A DNA stretch of 64,000 nt from Streptomyces sp. A0642 (GTDB taxonomy: Bacteria > Actinomycetota > Actinomycetes > Streptomycetales > Streptomycetaceae): positions 62,001 to 126,000 of the forward strand of contig NZ_SSBL01000003.1 of the NCBI RefSeq assembly GCF_004795105.1. The letters run 5' to 3'. Positions 53,570-62,175 of this stretch are shown here, in pieces. The stretch's first letter is position 1; the number at the start of each line of letters is the position of its first letter. The notes under the pieces were generated by a model. The model did no database searches and had not been told where the DNA came from. It was given only the letters and a program-made list of their open reading frames with translations. The translations under genes were made by a program, and so were the position numbers.

Positions 53570-54427
53570 ATGACCGGCCGCCCCCGCATCGTCGACGCCC
53601 ATCACCACGTATGGGACTTGTCGGTACGTGACCAGGACTGGATCACCGGGGAGGAACTGGCTCCCCTGCGACGCGACTTCACCCTCGCCGACCTGGAGCC
53701 GGAGGCCCGCGCCAACGGGGTGTGCGCGACCGTGCTCGTCCAGACCGTCACCGTCCCGGAAGAAACCCCCGAGTTCCTCGCGCTCGCCCACGACAGCGAC
53801 CTGGTCGCCGGCGTCGTGGGCTGGACCGACCTCACCGCCCCGGACACAGCCGACACCCTGGCCGCCCTGCGCGAGCTCCCCGGCGGCGACCGGCTCGTCT
53901 CCCTGCGCCACCAGGTCCAGGGCGAGGCCGACCCCCGCTGGCTGCTGCGCCCGGACGTCCAGCGCTCGCTGGCCGCCGTGGCCGGTGCCGGACTCGTCTA
54001 CGACCTGGTGGTCCAGCCCCACCAGCTGCCCGCCGCCGTCCGGGCGGCCGAACTGCTGCCCGGCCTCACCTTCGTACTGGACCATGCGGGAAAGCCTCCC
54101 GTCGCCGCCGGGCGGACACACCCCTGGGCCGTTCACCTGCGGGCGCTCGCCGCCCTGCCCAACACCGTGTGCAAACTCTCCGGCCTGGTCACCGAGGCCG
54201 ACCCGCACGACTGGACCGTCGAAGACCTGCGCCCGTACGCCGCCACCGTCCTCGACGCCTTCGGGCCCGGCCGGCTGATGTTCGGCTCGGACTGGCCGGT
54301 GTGCCGGCTCGCGGCGACGTACACCGAGGTCGTCGAGACGGCGCTGCTGCTCCTGGACGGCCTCGCCGACGACGAGAGGGACGCCGTCCTCGCCACCACC
54401 GCCGAGCGCGTGTACGGCCTTCGGTAG
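53570..54427 (+). CDS. Amidohydrolase-family lactonase, L-fuconolactonase-like
   Basis: 285 residues. Metal-site motifs are IVDAHHHVWDLSVRDQDWI near the N-terminus, TFVLDHAGKPPV in the middle and LMFGSDWPVCRLA near the end, as in the L-fucono-1,5-lactonase/PDC-hydrolase branch of COG3618. It would open the sugar lactone made by the dehydrogenase. ATG starts one base after the mutarotase stop (TGAGATG), so the three genes form one operon. The later enzymes of the non-phosphorylative path (dehydratase, aldolase) are not here. Confidence 0.9.
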   Translation: MTGRPRIVDAHHHVWDLSVRDQDWITGEELAPLRRDFTLADLEPEARANGVCATVLVQTVTVPEETPEFLALAHDSDLVAGVVGWTDLTAPDTADTLAALRELPGGDRLVSLRHQVQGEADPRWLLRPDVQRSLAAVAGAGLVYDLVVQPHQLPAAVRAAELLPGLTFVLDHAGKPPVAAGRTHPWAVHLRALAALPNTVCKLSGLVTEADPHDWTVEDLRPYAATVLDAFGPGRLMFGSDWPVCRLAATYTEVVETALLLLDGLADDERDAVLATTAERVYGLR

Positions 54428-54460
54428 GCGCCGGGGCGAGGGCTGCGGCAGGCTGGAACC

Positions 54461-55321
54461 ATGCCCGAACTGCCGGAAGTCGAAGCCCTGCGGGTCTTCC
54501 TCGACGACCACCTGGTCGGCAGGGAGATCGACCGCGTGCTGCCGCTCGCCATCAGCGTCCTGAAGACGTACGACCCCCCGCTCACCGCCCTGCACGGCGG
54601 CACGGTCACCGGCGTCCGGCGGCACGGGAAGTTCCTCGACATCGCCGTCGGCCCGCTGCACCTGGTCACCCACCTCGCCCGGGCGGGATGGCTCCGCTGG
54701 CAGGACGGCTTCCCCGCCGCTCCGCCACGCCCGGGCAAGGGCCCCCTGGCCCTGCGTACCGTCCTCACCACCGGCGACGGCTTCGACCTGACCGAGGCCG
54801 GGACCACCAAGCGCCTCGCCGTCTACCTGGTCCACGACCCGGCCGAGATCCCCGGCGTGGCCCGCCTCGGGCCCGACCCGCTCGACCCGTCCTTCGACCG
54901 GGACGCGTTCGCCTCCCTACTGGAGGGCGAACGGCGTCAGATCAAGGGCGCCCTGCGCGACCAGTCGCTGATCGCCGGCATCGGCAACGCGTACAGCGAC
55001 GAGATCCTGCACGTCGCGAAGATGTCCCCGTTCAAACTCACCGCGCACCTCACCGACGAGGAGATCACCACGCTCCACACGGCGCTGCGCACCACGCTGA
55101 ACGACGCCGTCGCCCGCTCCAGCGGCCTGGCCGCGGGACGGCTCAAGGCGGAGAAGAAGAGCGGCATGCGCGTCCACGGGCGCACCGGCGAGGCGTGCCC
55201 GGTCTGCGGGGACACCATCCGCGAGGTGTCCTTCAGCGACTCCTCGCTCCAGTACTGCCCGACCTGTCAGACGGGCGGCAGAACACTCGCCGACCGCAGA
55301 CTCTCCAAGCTGCTCAAATAG
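54461..55321 (+). CDS. Fpg/Nei-family DNA glycosylase
   Basis: 286 residues. MPELPEVEALRVFLDD supplies the catalytic P2 and E3 of base-excision repair bifunctional glycosylases. The H2TH region includes LRDQSLIAGIGNAYSDEILH, with LTAHLTDEEITTLHTALRTT, and the C-terminal zinc finger is CPVCGDTIREVSFSDSSLQY-CPTC with QTGGRTLADRRLSKLLK. It should remove oxidised bases and nick the abasic site. It is 33 bp after the lactonase gene and may be on the same transcript but has an unrelated function. The zinc finger loop is Gly-Gly-Arg (TGGRTLADRRLSKL). Confidence 0.94.
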   Translation: MPELPEVEALRVFLDDHLVGREIDRVLPLAISVLKTYDPPLTALHGGTVTGVRRHGKFLDIAVGPLHLVTHLARAGWLRWQDGFPAAPPRPGKGPLALRTVLTTGDGFDLTEAGTTKRLAVYLVHDPAEIPGVARLGPDPLDPSFDRDAFASLLEGERRQIKGALRDQSLIAGIGNAYSDEILHVAKMSPFKLTAHLTDEEITTLHTALRTTLNDAVARSSGLAAGRLKAEKKSGMRVHGRTGEACPVCGDTIREVSFSDSSLQYCPTCQTGGRTLADRRLSKLLK

Positions 55322-55353
55322 GGCGCTCGGCCCCTCGTCCTCGGCCGCCCCGC

Positions 55354-56034
55354 TCAGCGGGTGAGCCGCAGGAGCGGTTGCCGCCCCGACGCCGTGCGCA
55401 CCTCGAACCGGTCGATGGCCCCGGGCCGCAGGGCCGCGCCGCCGCTCACCCGCAGCGGTTCACCGCCCGGGCCGGCCGACGACCAGGTCGCGACGGTCTC
55501 CTCCTCCCCGTCCCGACCCACCGCGACCAGCGCGCACACCCCCCGCTCCGGCGCCCCCGACACCTCCAGGCCCACGTCGGCGCCCCACTCGCGCGCCCCC
55601 GCGATCACGACGGCCGTCATCCCCGAGCCCCGGTCCGTGGCCGTCCACCGCTCGGCGCCCGGGCCCCCGCCGGGAAGGGCGAACGGCGCCCCGACCGCGA
55701 GCACCACGGCAGCCGCTCCCAGGGCGCTCCGCCGTCGCCGTGCTCTGACCCGCCCGGCCGCGACCGCCCCCACGGCCCGCCGCACCAGCTCCGGACCGGC
55801 GGCCACCACGGGGTCGACGCCCGGCGGTGTCAGCCGGGCGTACCGTCCGAGGACGGCCGCCACCCCGCCGAACTCCACCATCCCGCCCGCACACAGGGGA
55901 CAGCCCTCCAGATGCTCCTCGAAACGGAAGGCGTCGGCGGGGCCGAGGACGCCCAGGGCATAGGCGCCGACATCGCGGCGGTGCTGCGGGCTGCACATGC
56001 CCTCCCGTACGGAAACAGCCCGTGAATCACTCAC
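55354..56034 (-). CDS. Zinc-finger (zf-HC2) membrane-anchored anti-sigma factor-like protein
   Basis: 226 residues from the GTG at 56034, behind GGAGGGGC. The ZAS domain lies near the N-terminus: H in CSPQHRRDVGAYALG and H-x3-C-x2-C in EEHLEGCPLC. A single hydrophobic stretch, GAAAVVLAVGAPFALPGGG (about 110-127), follows, then an extracytoplasmic beta-rich domain (ERWTATDRGSGMTAVVIAG, GVCALVAVGRDGEEETVATW). Anti-sigma factors of this type hold an ECF sigma factor at the membrane. No sigma gene is adjacent; the nearest ECF gene is at 60.9 kb. It is convergent with the DNA glycosylase gene (32-bp gap) and divergent from the LytTR gene. Confidence 0.85.
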   Translation of the reverse strand: MSDSRAVSVREGMCSPQHRRDVGAYALGVLGPADAFRFEEHLEGCPLCAGGMVEFGGVAAVLGRYARLTPPGVDPVVAAGPELVRRAVGAVAAGRVRARRRRSALGAAAVVLAVGAPFALPGGGPGAERWTATDRGSGMTAVVIAGAREWGADVGLEVSGAPERGVCALVAVGRDGEEETVATWSSAGPGGEPLRVSGGAALRPGAIDRFEVRTASGRQPLLRLTR

Positions 56035-56252
56035 CACCGCCCCTCCGCGTCGGCTCGCGCAGCCCTCGGGCCGGCCGGCTCCCGGGGGCGGCGTCGCGGG
56101 GCCGGGCGCGCGCTCCCCCAACCTTCGGCTTCGCTCGCGCAGGGGAGGACGCCCCCACCGCCCTGCCTCGATCCTCCGCCTTGCAGCCGCACGCACCCAG
56201 CCCCGCTCCTTCACCCACCCCCCATGAGACGGCCGGTCTAAACTCCGGCCTC

Positions 56253-57005
56253 ATGCTCCGCGTACTCGCCGTCGACGACGAAGAACCCGCCCTGGAGGAA
56301 CTCCTGTACCTCCTGCGCGCCGATCCCCGGATCCGCAGCGCCGAGGGAGCCACCGGCGCCACCGAGGCGCTGCGGCGCATCGGCAGTGCCGTCGACGCCG
56401 GTCCCGACGACCCCGCCGCCATCGACGTCGTCTTCCTCGACATCCACATGGCGGGCCTCACCGGACTCGACGTCGCCCAGCTGCTGGCCGGGTTCGCCGC
56501 GCCCCCGCTCATCGTCTTCGTCACCGCCCACGAGGGCTTCGCCGTGCACGCCTTCGACCTCAAGGCCGTCGACTACGTCCTCAAGCCCGTGCGCCGCGAA
56601 CGCCTCGCCGAGGCGGTGCGCCGCGTCGCCGAACAGGTCGGCGGCCGCTCCGCGCCCGTCCACGACACCAACCACGACCAGATCCCCGTCGAACTCGGCG
56701 GCGTCATCCGCTTCATCCCGATCGACGACATCGCGTACGCCGAGGCCCAGGGCGACTACGCCCGGCTGCACACCGACACCGGCAGCCACCTCGTCCGCGT
56801 CCCCCTGACCACCCTGGAGGAACGCTGGCGCACCCGCGGATTCGTGCGCATCCACCGCCGCCACCTCGTGGCCCTCGGCCGGATCGACGAACTGCGCCTG
56901 GACGCGGGCAGCATGAGCGTGCGCATCGGCACCGCCTCGCTGGCCGTCAGCCGCCGCCACACCCGCGCGCTGCGGGATCTGCTGATGCGGCAGACCGGCC
57001 GCTGA
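56253..57005 (+). CDS. LytTR-family response regulator
   Basis: 250 residues. Residues 1-125 are a receiver domain (LRVLAVDDEEPALEELLYLL, phospho-Asp in VVFLDIHMAGLTG at about D64, Lys in YVLKPVRRERL). Residues about 150-250 are a LytTR DNA-binding domain (IRFIPIDDIAYAEAQGDYAR, LVRVPLTTLEERW, FVRIHRRHLVALGRIDELRL). Such regulators bind pairs of 9-bp direct repeats and are often switched by LytS-type kinases. The matching kinase is three genes downstream (58907), with a symporter between, so the receptor-kinase-regulator-transporter set is complete. Ribosome site upstream of ATG 56253 is weak. Confidence 0.92.
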   Translation: MLRVLAVDDEEPALEELLYLLRADPRIRSAEGATGATEALRRIGSAVDAGPDDPAAIDVVFLDIHMAGLTGLDVAQLLAGFAAPPLIVFVTAHEGFAVHAFDLKAVDYVLKPVRRERLAEAVRRVAEQVGGRSAPVHDTNHDQIPVELGGVIRFIPIDDIAYAEAQGDYARLHTDTGSHLVRVPLTTLEERWRTRGFVRIHRRHLVALGRIDELRLDAGSMSVRIGTASLAVSRRHTRALRDLLMRQTGR

Positions 57006-57069
57006 CCAGCGTCTACCCGCGCCCGGACCCCTTCCCAGCGAGGACGGGTGCTGCGTACACTCCGGCCCC

Positions 57070-57432
57070 ATGTCCGCAGAGCCAACGCCCCGGCGTGAAG
57101 TGGTGACGGGGGAGCCCCGCCGGGTGCGTCCGCTGCCGCGCTACCGCACCCAGTCGGAGATCGACGAACAGACCGCACTCGGCGGCGCCTACGTCCGCTC
57201 CCTGATGCGCAGCCAGCTGCGTGCCGGACTCACCGCCTTCGCCGTCCTCGCCGTCGTCGTCGGCACCCTGCCCCTGGTCTTCGAGGCCCTGCACAGTTCC
57301 GCCGTCGTCTGGGCCGTCCTCGGCTTCGCCGCCTACCCGCCGCTGACGCTGCTCGCCTGGTGGTACGTGCGCCGGGCCGAGCGCAACGAGCGCGACTTCG
57401 CCCGGCTCGTGGAAGGCCGCCCCGCACAGTGA
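57070..57432 (+). CDS. DUF485-like small membrane protein
   Basis: 120 residues with two membrane helices (AGLTAFAVLAVVVGTLPLVF and AVVWAVLGFAAYPPLTLLAW) behind a cytosolic N-terminus of 50 residues. The position before a sodium:solute symporter, and the overlapping start (GTGA), match the DUF485 partners of acetate/pyruvate symporters (ActP/MctC type), which are thought to be accessory subunits. Confidence 0.8.
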   Translation: MSAEPTPRREVVTGEPRRVRPLPRYRTQSEIDEQTALGGAYVRSLMRSQLRAGLTAFAVLAVVVGTLPLVFEALHSSAVVWAVLGFAAYPPLTLLAWWYVRRAERNERDFARLVEGRPAQ

Positions 57433-58910
57433 GCCGCACGTACGCGGTGGCGGCCGTCGCCGCCGTCGTTCTCGCCACCCTCCTCGTCGGCGGGTTCGGG
57501 CTGCGCATCTCGCGCACCACCTCCGACTTCTACGTCGCCTCGCGCACCGTACGGCCCCGCCTCAACGCGGCCGCGATCAGCGGCGAGTACCTCTCCGCCG
57601 CGTCCTTCCTCGGCATCGCCGGCCTGGTGCTCGTCCACGGCCCGGACATGCTCTGGTACCCGGTCGGATACACCGCCGGATATCTGGTGCTGCTGGTCTT
57701 CGTCGCCGCGCCGCTGCGCCGCTCGGGGGCGTACACCCTGCCGGACTTCGCCGAGGGCCGGCTCGAATCCCGGCAGGTGCGCGGAGTCGTCAGCATCCTC
57801 GTCGTCGGCGCCGGCTGGCTCTACCTCGTCCCGCAGCTCCAGGGCGCCGGACTCACCCTCAAGATCCTGACGGGCGCGCCCGGCTGGCTCGGCGACGTCC
57901 TGGTCGCCTCCGTCGTCGTCCTCGCCGTCGCCGCGGGCGGCATGCGCTCCATCACCTTCGTCCAGGTCTTCCAGTACTGGCTGAAGCTGACCGCGCTCCT
58001 CGTCCCCGCCGTCTTCCTGGTGCTCGCCTGGCAGGGCGACGGACGGCCCCGCGTCACCTTCGACGAACAGCTCTCCGTCTTCCGCGCCGACCACCCGCTG
58101 TACGCCACGTACGGCCTCATCGTCGCGACGTTCCTCGGAACCATGGGCCTGCCGCACGTCGTCGTCCGCTTCTACACCAGTCCCAACGGCCGCGACGCCC
58201 GCCGCACCACCGTCGCCGTCCTCGCCCTGATCGGCGTCTTCTACCTGCTGCCACCCGTCTACGGAGCCCTCGGCCGGCTGTACGCACCCGAGCTCATCCG
58301 GGGCGGCGACGCGGACGCCGCCGTGCTGCTGCTCCCCGGCCGGGTCATCGGGGGACTCGGCGGTGATCTGCTCGGCGCGCTCATCGCCGGCGGAGCCTTC
58401 GCCGCGTTCCTGTCGACCGCCTCCGGACTGACCATGGCCGTCGCCGGTGTCCTCACCCAGGACGTCCTGCCCTCGCGCGGCGTACGGCACTTCCGGCTGG
58501 CCACCGTTCTCGCCATCTCCGTCCCGCTCGCCGGTTCGCTGGTCGTCAGCCGGGTGCCGGTCGCCGACTCGGTCGGGATGGCGTTCGCCGTGTCGGCGTC
58601 CTCCTTCTGCCCGTTGCTGGTCCTCGGCATCTGGTGGCGCCGGCTCACCCCGCCGGGGGCCGTGGCGGGGCTCGTCCTCGGCGGCGGCTCCGCCCTGCTG
58701 TCCGTCGCCATCACCGTCAGCGGGGCGGTGCGCCCGCCCGGCTGGCCGCACGCCCTGCTGGCCTGGCCCGCCGTCTGGTCCGTCCCCGTCGGCTTCCTCG
58801 CCATGATCCTGGTCTCGCTCGCCACCCCGGGCCGGATACCCGCCGGCACGAACGCCGCGATGACCCGTTTCCATCTGCCCGAGGCGCTGACCGCGGGGAG
58901 GCACCGGTGA
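57429..58910 (+). CDS. Sodium:solute symporter (acetate/pyruvate permease-like)
   Basis: 493 residues from the GTG at 57429, which overlaps the DUF485-like stop by four bases. About 13 helices. Family signatures are TTSDFYVASRTVRPRLNAAAISGEYLSAASF (first two helices), PVGYTAGYLVLLVFVAAPLR, LPDFAEGRLESRQVRGVVSI, VATFLGTMGLPHVVVRFYTS and IAGGAFAAFLSTASGLTMAVAG. The ActP/MctC subgroup carries acetate, pyruvate or other monocarboxylates. It could both transport and feed the LytS-type kinase that follows. The GTG overlap with the kinase gene downstream is likewise four bases. Confidence 0.9.
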   Translation: MSRTYAVAAVAAVVLATLLVGGFGLRISRTTSDFYVASRTVRPRLNAAAISGEYLSAASFLGIAGLVLVHGPDMLWYPVGYTAGYLVLLVFVAAPLRRSGAYTLPDFAEGRLESRQVRGVVSILVVGAGWLYLVPQLQGAGLTLKILTGAPGWLGDVLVASVVVLAVAAGGMRSITFVQVFQYWLKLTALLVPAVFLVLAWQGDGRPRVTFDEQLSVFRADHPLYATYGLIVATFLGTMGLPHVVVRFYTSPNGRDARRTTVAVLALIGVFYLLPPVYGALGRLYAPELIRGGDADAAVLLLPGRVIGGLGGDLLGALIAGGAFAAFLSTASGLTMAVAGVLTQDVLPSRGVRHFRLATVLAISVPLAGSLVVSRVPVADSVGMAFAVSASSFCPLLVLGIWWRRLTPPGAVAGLVLGGGSALLSVAITVSGAVRPPGWPHALLAWPAVWSVPVGFLAMILVSLATPGRIPAGTNAAMTRFHLPEALTAGRHR

Positions 58911-60097
58911 CCGGGGCCGGATACGCCGTCATCGTGCTCCTCGCGCTGCTGCTCTTCGGGGGCGGCCTGCTGGCCGGCCGGCGCACCGCGCGCCCCGTCC
59001 GTACCAGCGACGTCGGCACACCGGTCGAACACGCCACCTTCGAGACCCTGCACACCGCCTCGCTCGCCGCACCCCCGCTGCGCGCCGGACTGACCGAGGA
59101 GAGCGCCCGCAGGTCGGCCCGCCGGCTCCGGTCGCTGCTCGGCACCGACGCCCTGTGCCTCACCGACCGCGACCGGGTCCTGGTCTGGGACGGTGAGGGC
59201 GACCACCACGGCCGGCACGTCATGGACCAGGTGCGGGGCGTCCTCGCCGGCGGGCGGGACACCGCCTTCCGCAGCGAGTGCGACGACCTCGACTGCCCGT
59301 TGCGCTGGGCCGTCGCCGTGCCGCTCACCGTCGACCACCGGGTCCTCGGCACGCTGATCGCGTACGCCCCGCGCGAGTCCGCGGTCCTGGCGAGGGCCGC
59401 GGGCGAGGTCGCCCGCTGGGTCTGCGTGCAACTGGAACTCGCCGAACTCGACCGCTCGCGCACCCAGCTCATCGAGGCCGAGATCAGGGCCCTGCGCGCG
59501 CAGATCTCCCCGCACTTCATCTTCAACTCACTGGCGGCCATCGCCTCGTTCGTCCGCACCGACCCCGAGCAGGCCCGCGAGCTCCTCCTGGAGTTCGCCG
59601 ACTTCACCCGCTACTCCTTCCGCAGCCACGGAGACTTCACCACCCTCGCCGACGAGCTGCACTCCATCGACCAGTACCTGGCGCTCGTCCGCGCCCGCTT
59701 CGGTGAACGCCTCTCGGTGACCCTCCAGGTCGCACCCGAGGTGCTGCCCGTCGCCCTGCCGTTCCTCTGCCTCCAGCCGCTGGTCGAGAACGCCGTCAAA
59801 CACGGACTCGAAGGGGCCGTCACCTCCAGCCGCATCACCATCAGCGCCCTGGACGCGGGCTCCGAGGCCGAGGTCGTCATCGAGGACGACGGGACGGGCA
59901 TGGATCCCGAGCGCCTGCGCCACATCCTGCGCGGCGAAGGCGGAAAGTCCACCGGCATCGGACTGCTCAACGTCGACGAGCGGCTCCGCCAGGTGTACGG
60001 GGACGACTACGGACTCGTCATCGAGACGGGCATCGGCGCCGGTATGCGCATCACCGTGCGCCTGCCGAAGTACCGGGCCGGGGTGCACGGTTCCTGA
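58907..60097 (+). CDS. LytS-type sensor histidine kinase
   Basis: 396 residues from the GTG at 58907. A single N-terminal helix (VTGAGYAVIVLLALLLFGGG) anchors it; a GAF-like region follows (ESARRSARRLRSLLGTDALC, WAVAVPLTVDHRVLGTLIAY), then the His_kinase domain AQISPHFIFNSLAAIASFVR (phospho-His about H205) and an ATPase with LVENAVKHGLEG, IEDDGTGMDP and KSTGIGLLNVDERLRQVYG. This layout differs from BtsS or YpdA, which have multi-TM sensors; here the signal may come from the cytosol or from the symporter. It closes a four-gene operon (regulator, DUF485-like, symporter, kinase). Confidence 0.92.
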   Translation: MTGAGYAVIVLLALLLFGGGLLAGRRTARPVRTSDVGTPVEHATFETLHTASLAAPPLRAGLTEESARRSARRLRSLLGTDALCLTDRDRVLVWDGEGDHHGRHVMDQVRGVLAGGRDTAFRSECDDLDCPLRWAVAVPLTVDHRVLGTLIAYAPRESAVLARAAGEVARWVCVQLELAELDRSRTQLIEAEIRALRAQISPHFIFNSLAAIASFVRTDPEQARELLLEFADFTRYSFRSHGDFTTLADELHSIDQYLALVRARFGERLSVTLQVAPEVLPVALPFLCLQPLVENAVKHGLEGAVTSSRITISALDAGSEAEVVIEDDGTGMDPERLRHILRGEGGKSTGIGLLNVDERLRQVYGDDYGLVIETGIGAGMRITVRLPKYRAGVHGS

Positions 60098-60127
60098 GCG
60101 GGGCGTGGCCCGCGAGCCGGCGCGGAC

Positions 60128-60658
60128 TCAGTACAGGTGGATCGCGAGATGCCCCAGCGGCAGTCCCAGCTGCCAGGCCGGCGTCCACACCTGGACGGCG
60201 TCCCGGCCTTCCGGCTCCTCCCGCCCTTCCGCCTCCTCACGGCCGGCGGGGGTCTCCCAGGGCGGCGGGCCGATGGCGTCGAGGTCGGCCGCCAGCAGCT
60301 CGGTCTCCTCCAGCCACCGCCAGGCGGCCCGAGCCAGCGTCAGGTCGGGGCCCGCGCCGCCGGGCGCCGCCGCCAGGGCGTCGAGCCGCTCGCACACCCA
60401 CCGCCGCCAGGGCGTCCCGTACGCCGTCAGCAGCCGCAGCTCGTCCACCCGGGTGGCGGGCAGCGCCCCGGCCACCGCACCGTCGGAGAGGAACACGGTC
60501 AGGGCGAGCGCGTCGCGCCCCGCCCGGAACTCCAGCGTGGCCGGCTCCATCAGGTCGCCGGTACGCAGGAGCTCGTCGGCGATGTACTCCGCGTACATCC
60601 AGGCCATCGGGACCAGCAGCCCGTTCCCGCCGCCACCGTCATGACGTTCCGGACGCAT
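60128..60658 (-). CDS. Hypothetical protein
   Basis: 176 residues from the ATG at 60658 (GAGGCGAGACGG upstream). It starts with a Gly-rich stretch (RHDGGGGNG) and has helical parts (MAWMYAEYIADELLRTGDLM, LEFRAGRDALALTVFLSDGA, LARAAWRWLEETELLAADLD). The C-terminus, PAWQLGLPLGHLAIHLY, is preceded by a Glu-Gly-Arg-rich repeat (REEAEGREEPEGRD). No domain recognised. It is convergent with the kinase gene (30-bp gap) and divergent from the zinc-finger anti-sigma gene. Confidence 0.65.
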   Translation of the reverse strand: MRPERHDGGGGNGLLVPMAWMYAEYIADELLRTGDLMEPATLEFRAGRDALALTVFLSDGAVAGALPATRVDELRLLTAYGTPWRRWVCERLDALAAAPGGAGPDLTLARAAWRWLEETELLAADLDAIGPPPWETPAGREEAEGREEPEGRDAVQVWTPAWQLGLPLGHLAIHLY

Positions 60659-60818
60659 CCCGTCTCGCCTCTTTCCGTTCTCGGGGCCGCGCCGGGGGCT
60701 GCCCGGCGGACCGGGGCCCGACCGGCCCCACACGCAGCATTGAACCGGGGGAGCGCGCCGCGCGTGGCCAGAAGCACAGGATCCGTCGGACCCGGTCCGT
60801 CACAGACACGAGGATGCG

Positions 60819-61016
60819 ATGACCGCCGACCCAGGGGAGGGACCGCACATGCGGCAGTTGCTCGGCGCCTACGTCCTGGACGCGCTTCCGGCCGCGGAGG
60901 CGCACACCGTCGCCCGCCATCTGCAGAGCTGCGACCGGTGCGCGGCCGACTACGTGGAGGTGGCGGCGGCGGCGGCCCTGCTGCCGCTGCTCAGCGAGGA
61001 GGACCTGCGGGAGTAG
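60819..61016 (+). CDS. Minimal zf-HC2 anti-sigma factor-like protein
   Basis: 65 residues that are nearly all ZAS domain: H10, then RHLQSCDRC with H34, C38 and C41 (H-x3-C-x2-C). The fold LLGAYVLDALPAAEAHTVAR is the typical family start. It lacks the membrane helix and outer domain of full-size anti-sigma factors. It points toward, and overlaps by 67 bp on the opposite strand, the ECF sigma gene at 60950-61519, although such pairs are normally in one operon. An internal ATG at 60849 could also be the start. Short but convincing because of the metal motif. Confidence 0.75.
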   Translation: MTADPGEGPHMRQLLGAYVLDALPAAEAHTVARHLQSCDRCAADYVEVAAAAALLPLLSEEDLRE

Positions 61017-61519
61017 CCGGGCAGGTGGCGGGAGAGCACGCGCAGCGCGTAGTAGGAGCGGGACTTCACCGTGCCGGCGGGTATCCCGAGCACCTCCGCG
61101 GTCTCGCTCACGCTCAGCCCCCGGAAGTAGATCTGGACGAGCACGGCCCGGTGCTCCGGGCTCAGGGTGCGGACCGCCCTGCGCACATCCAGTGCGGCGA
61201 CCGCGGAATCCGCGGTGTCCTCACGGCCGGGGGCGCTCTCCAGCACCGCGTCGCTGACCTCGGCCGGCCGGGCCAGCCGTGCCCTGCGGGCGTCGATCGC
61301 CAGCCGGCGCCCGACCGTGAACAGCCAGGGACGCATCGACTCGTACGGGCCGTCGAACGCCTCCGGGTGCTGCCAGGCCCGCACCAGCGTCTCCTGGAGG
61401 AGGTCCTCCGCGCGCTGCCGGTCGCCGAACGTCAGACCGAGCAGGAAGTGGAACAGGGCGGGCCCATGGTCACGCTGCAGATCCGCGAGGGCCCGCTCAT
61501 CGGTCGTCGTCGTGGTCAT
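60950..61519 (-). CDS. ECF RNA polymerase sigma factor (SigL-like)
   Basis: 189 residues. Region 2: PALFHFLLGLTFGDRQRAED, LLQETLVRAWQHPEAF and MRPWLFTVGRRLAIDARRAR. Region 4: LSPEHRAVLVQIYFRGLSVS and ETAEVLGIPAGTVKSRSYYA. The C-terminal 20 residues are Ser/Ala-rich and are encoded antisense to the small anti-sigma gene. Relatives with an adjacent ZAS protein form the SigL/SigK-like ECF group, which governs envelope or redox stress. The ATG at 61519 gives MTTTTTDERALADLQRDHG. Confidence 0.92.
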   Translation of the reverse strand: MTTTTTDERALADLQRDHGPALFHFLLGLTFGDRQRAEDLLQETLVRAWQHPEAFDGPYESMRPWLFTVGRRLAIDARRARLARPAEVSDAVLESAPGREDTADSAVAALDVRRAVRTLSPEHRAVLVQIYFRGLSVSETAEVLGIPAGTVKSRSYYALRVLSRHLPGYSRRSSSLSSGSRAAAAATST

Positions 61520-61713
61520 GGTGAACGCCCTTCCCCGCGGAGATTTCTGCCGCCTCGCTGCCGACTGGCGTATACGAACGCATTCACGGCGCGGGGAACA
61601 GGACAAACCCGGCCCCGTGCGACGAGCGGTCGCACGGAGCGGCGAATGGTGCGGTGAACGGTCGGGCGGGGGTGACTCGGGGCCGCTGCGAGCAGGGGGA
61701 AGCGGCGGAGGGG

Positions 61714-62175
61714 TCAGGGAACCACGGTGACGGGCCACCGCCCGGCCTTCACCAGCCGGACGGCCACCGAACCGATGAACCGGTGCCCCGCCGACTCGGA
61801 GGCGCCCACCACGACGGCGTCCGCCTTCAGCTCGTCCGCAGCCGTCACCAGGCCGTTGTAGGGGTCACCGCGGAAGGTGTGGAACTCCCAGCGCACATCC
61901 CATATGTCCTTCATCCGCTCCGTGGACGCCCGGATCTCGCTCACCAGGCCCTCCGCGACGTCCCCCGTGGCATCACCGACCGGCGCACCGAGTGCGGCAC
62001 CCGCCGTCAGCACGGGCTGGACGTAGACGAGGGCGAGCATCGCCCGCTGCCGACGGGCGAGGCCTGCGGCATACGCCGCGGCGCGCATGGAGGATTCGGA
62101 GCCGTCGATGCCGGCGACGATCACTTTCGGGCCGTCTGTGCCACGTTCGAACTGGTGGGACTGCTGGTCTGTCAC
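61714..62175 (-). CDS. Universal stress protein (UspA family)
   Basis: 153 residues from a GTG at 62175. The Rossmann-like start VIVAGIDGSESSMRAAAYAA and the ATP-binding G-x2-G-x9-G motif in VVVGASESAGHRFIGSVAVR are those of ATP-binding USPs. Made in response to starvation or stress in many bacteria. It lies upstream of the ECF sigma gene on the same strand with a 194-bp gap, and is divergent from the deacetylase gene. Confidence 0.92.
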   Translation of the reverse strand: MTDQQSHQFERGTDGPKVIVAGIDGSESSMRAAAYAAGLARRQRAMLALVYVQPVLTAGAALGAPVGDATGDVAEGLVSEIRASTERMKDIWDVRWEFHTFRGDPYNGLVTAADELKADAVVVGASESAGHRFIGSVAVRLVKAGRWPVTVVP

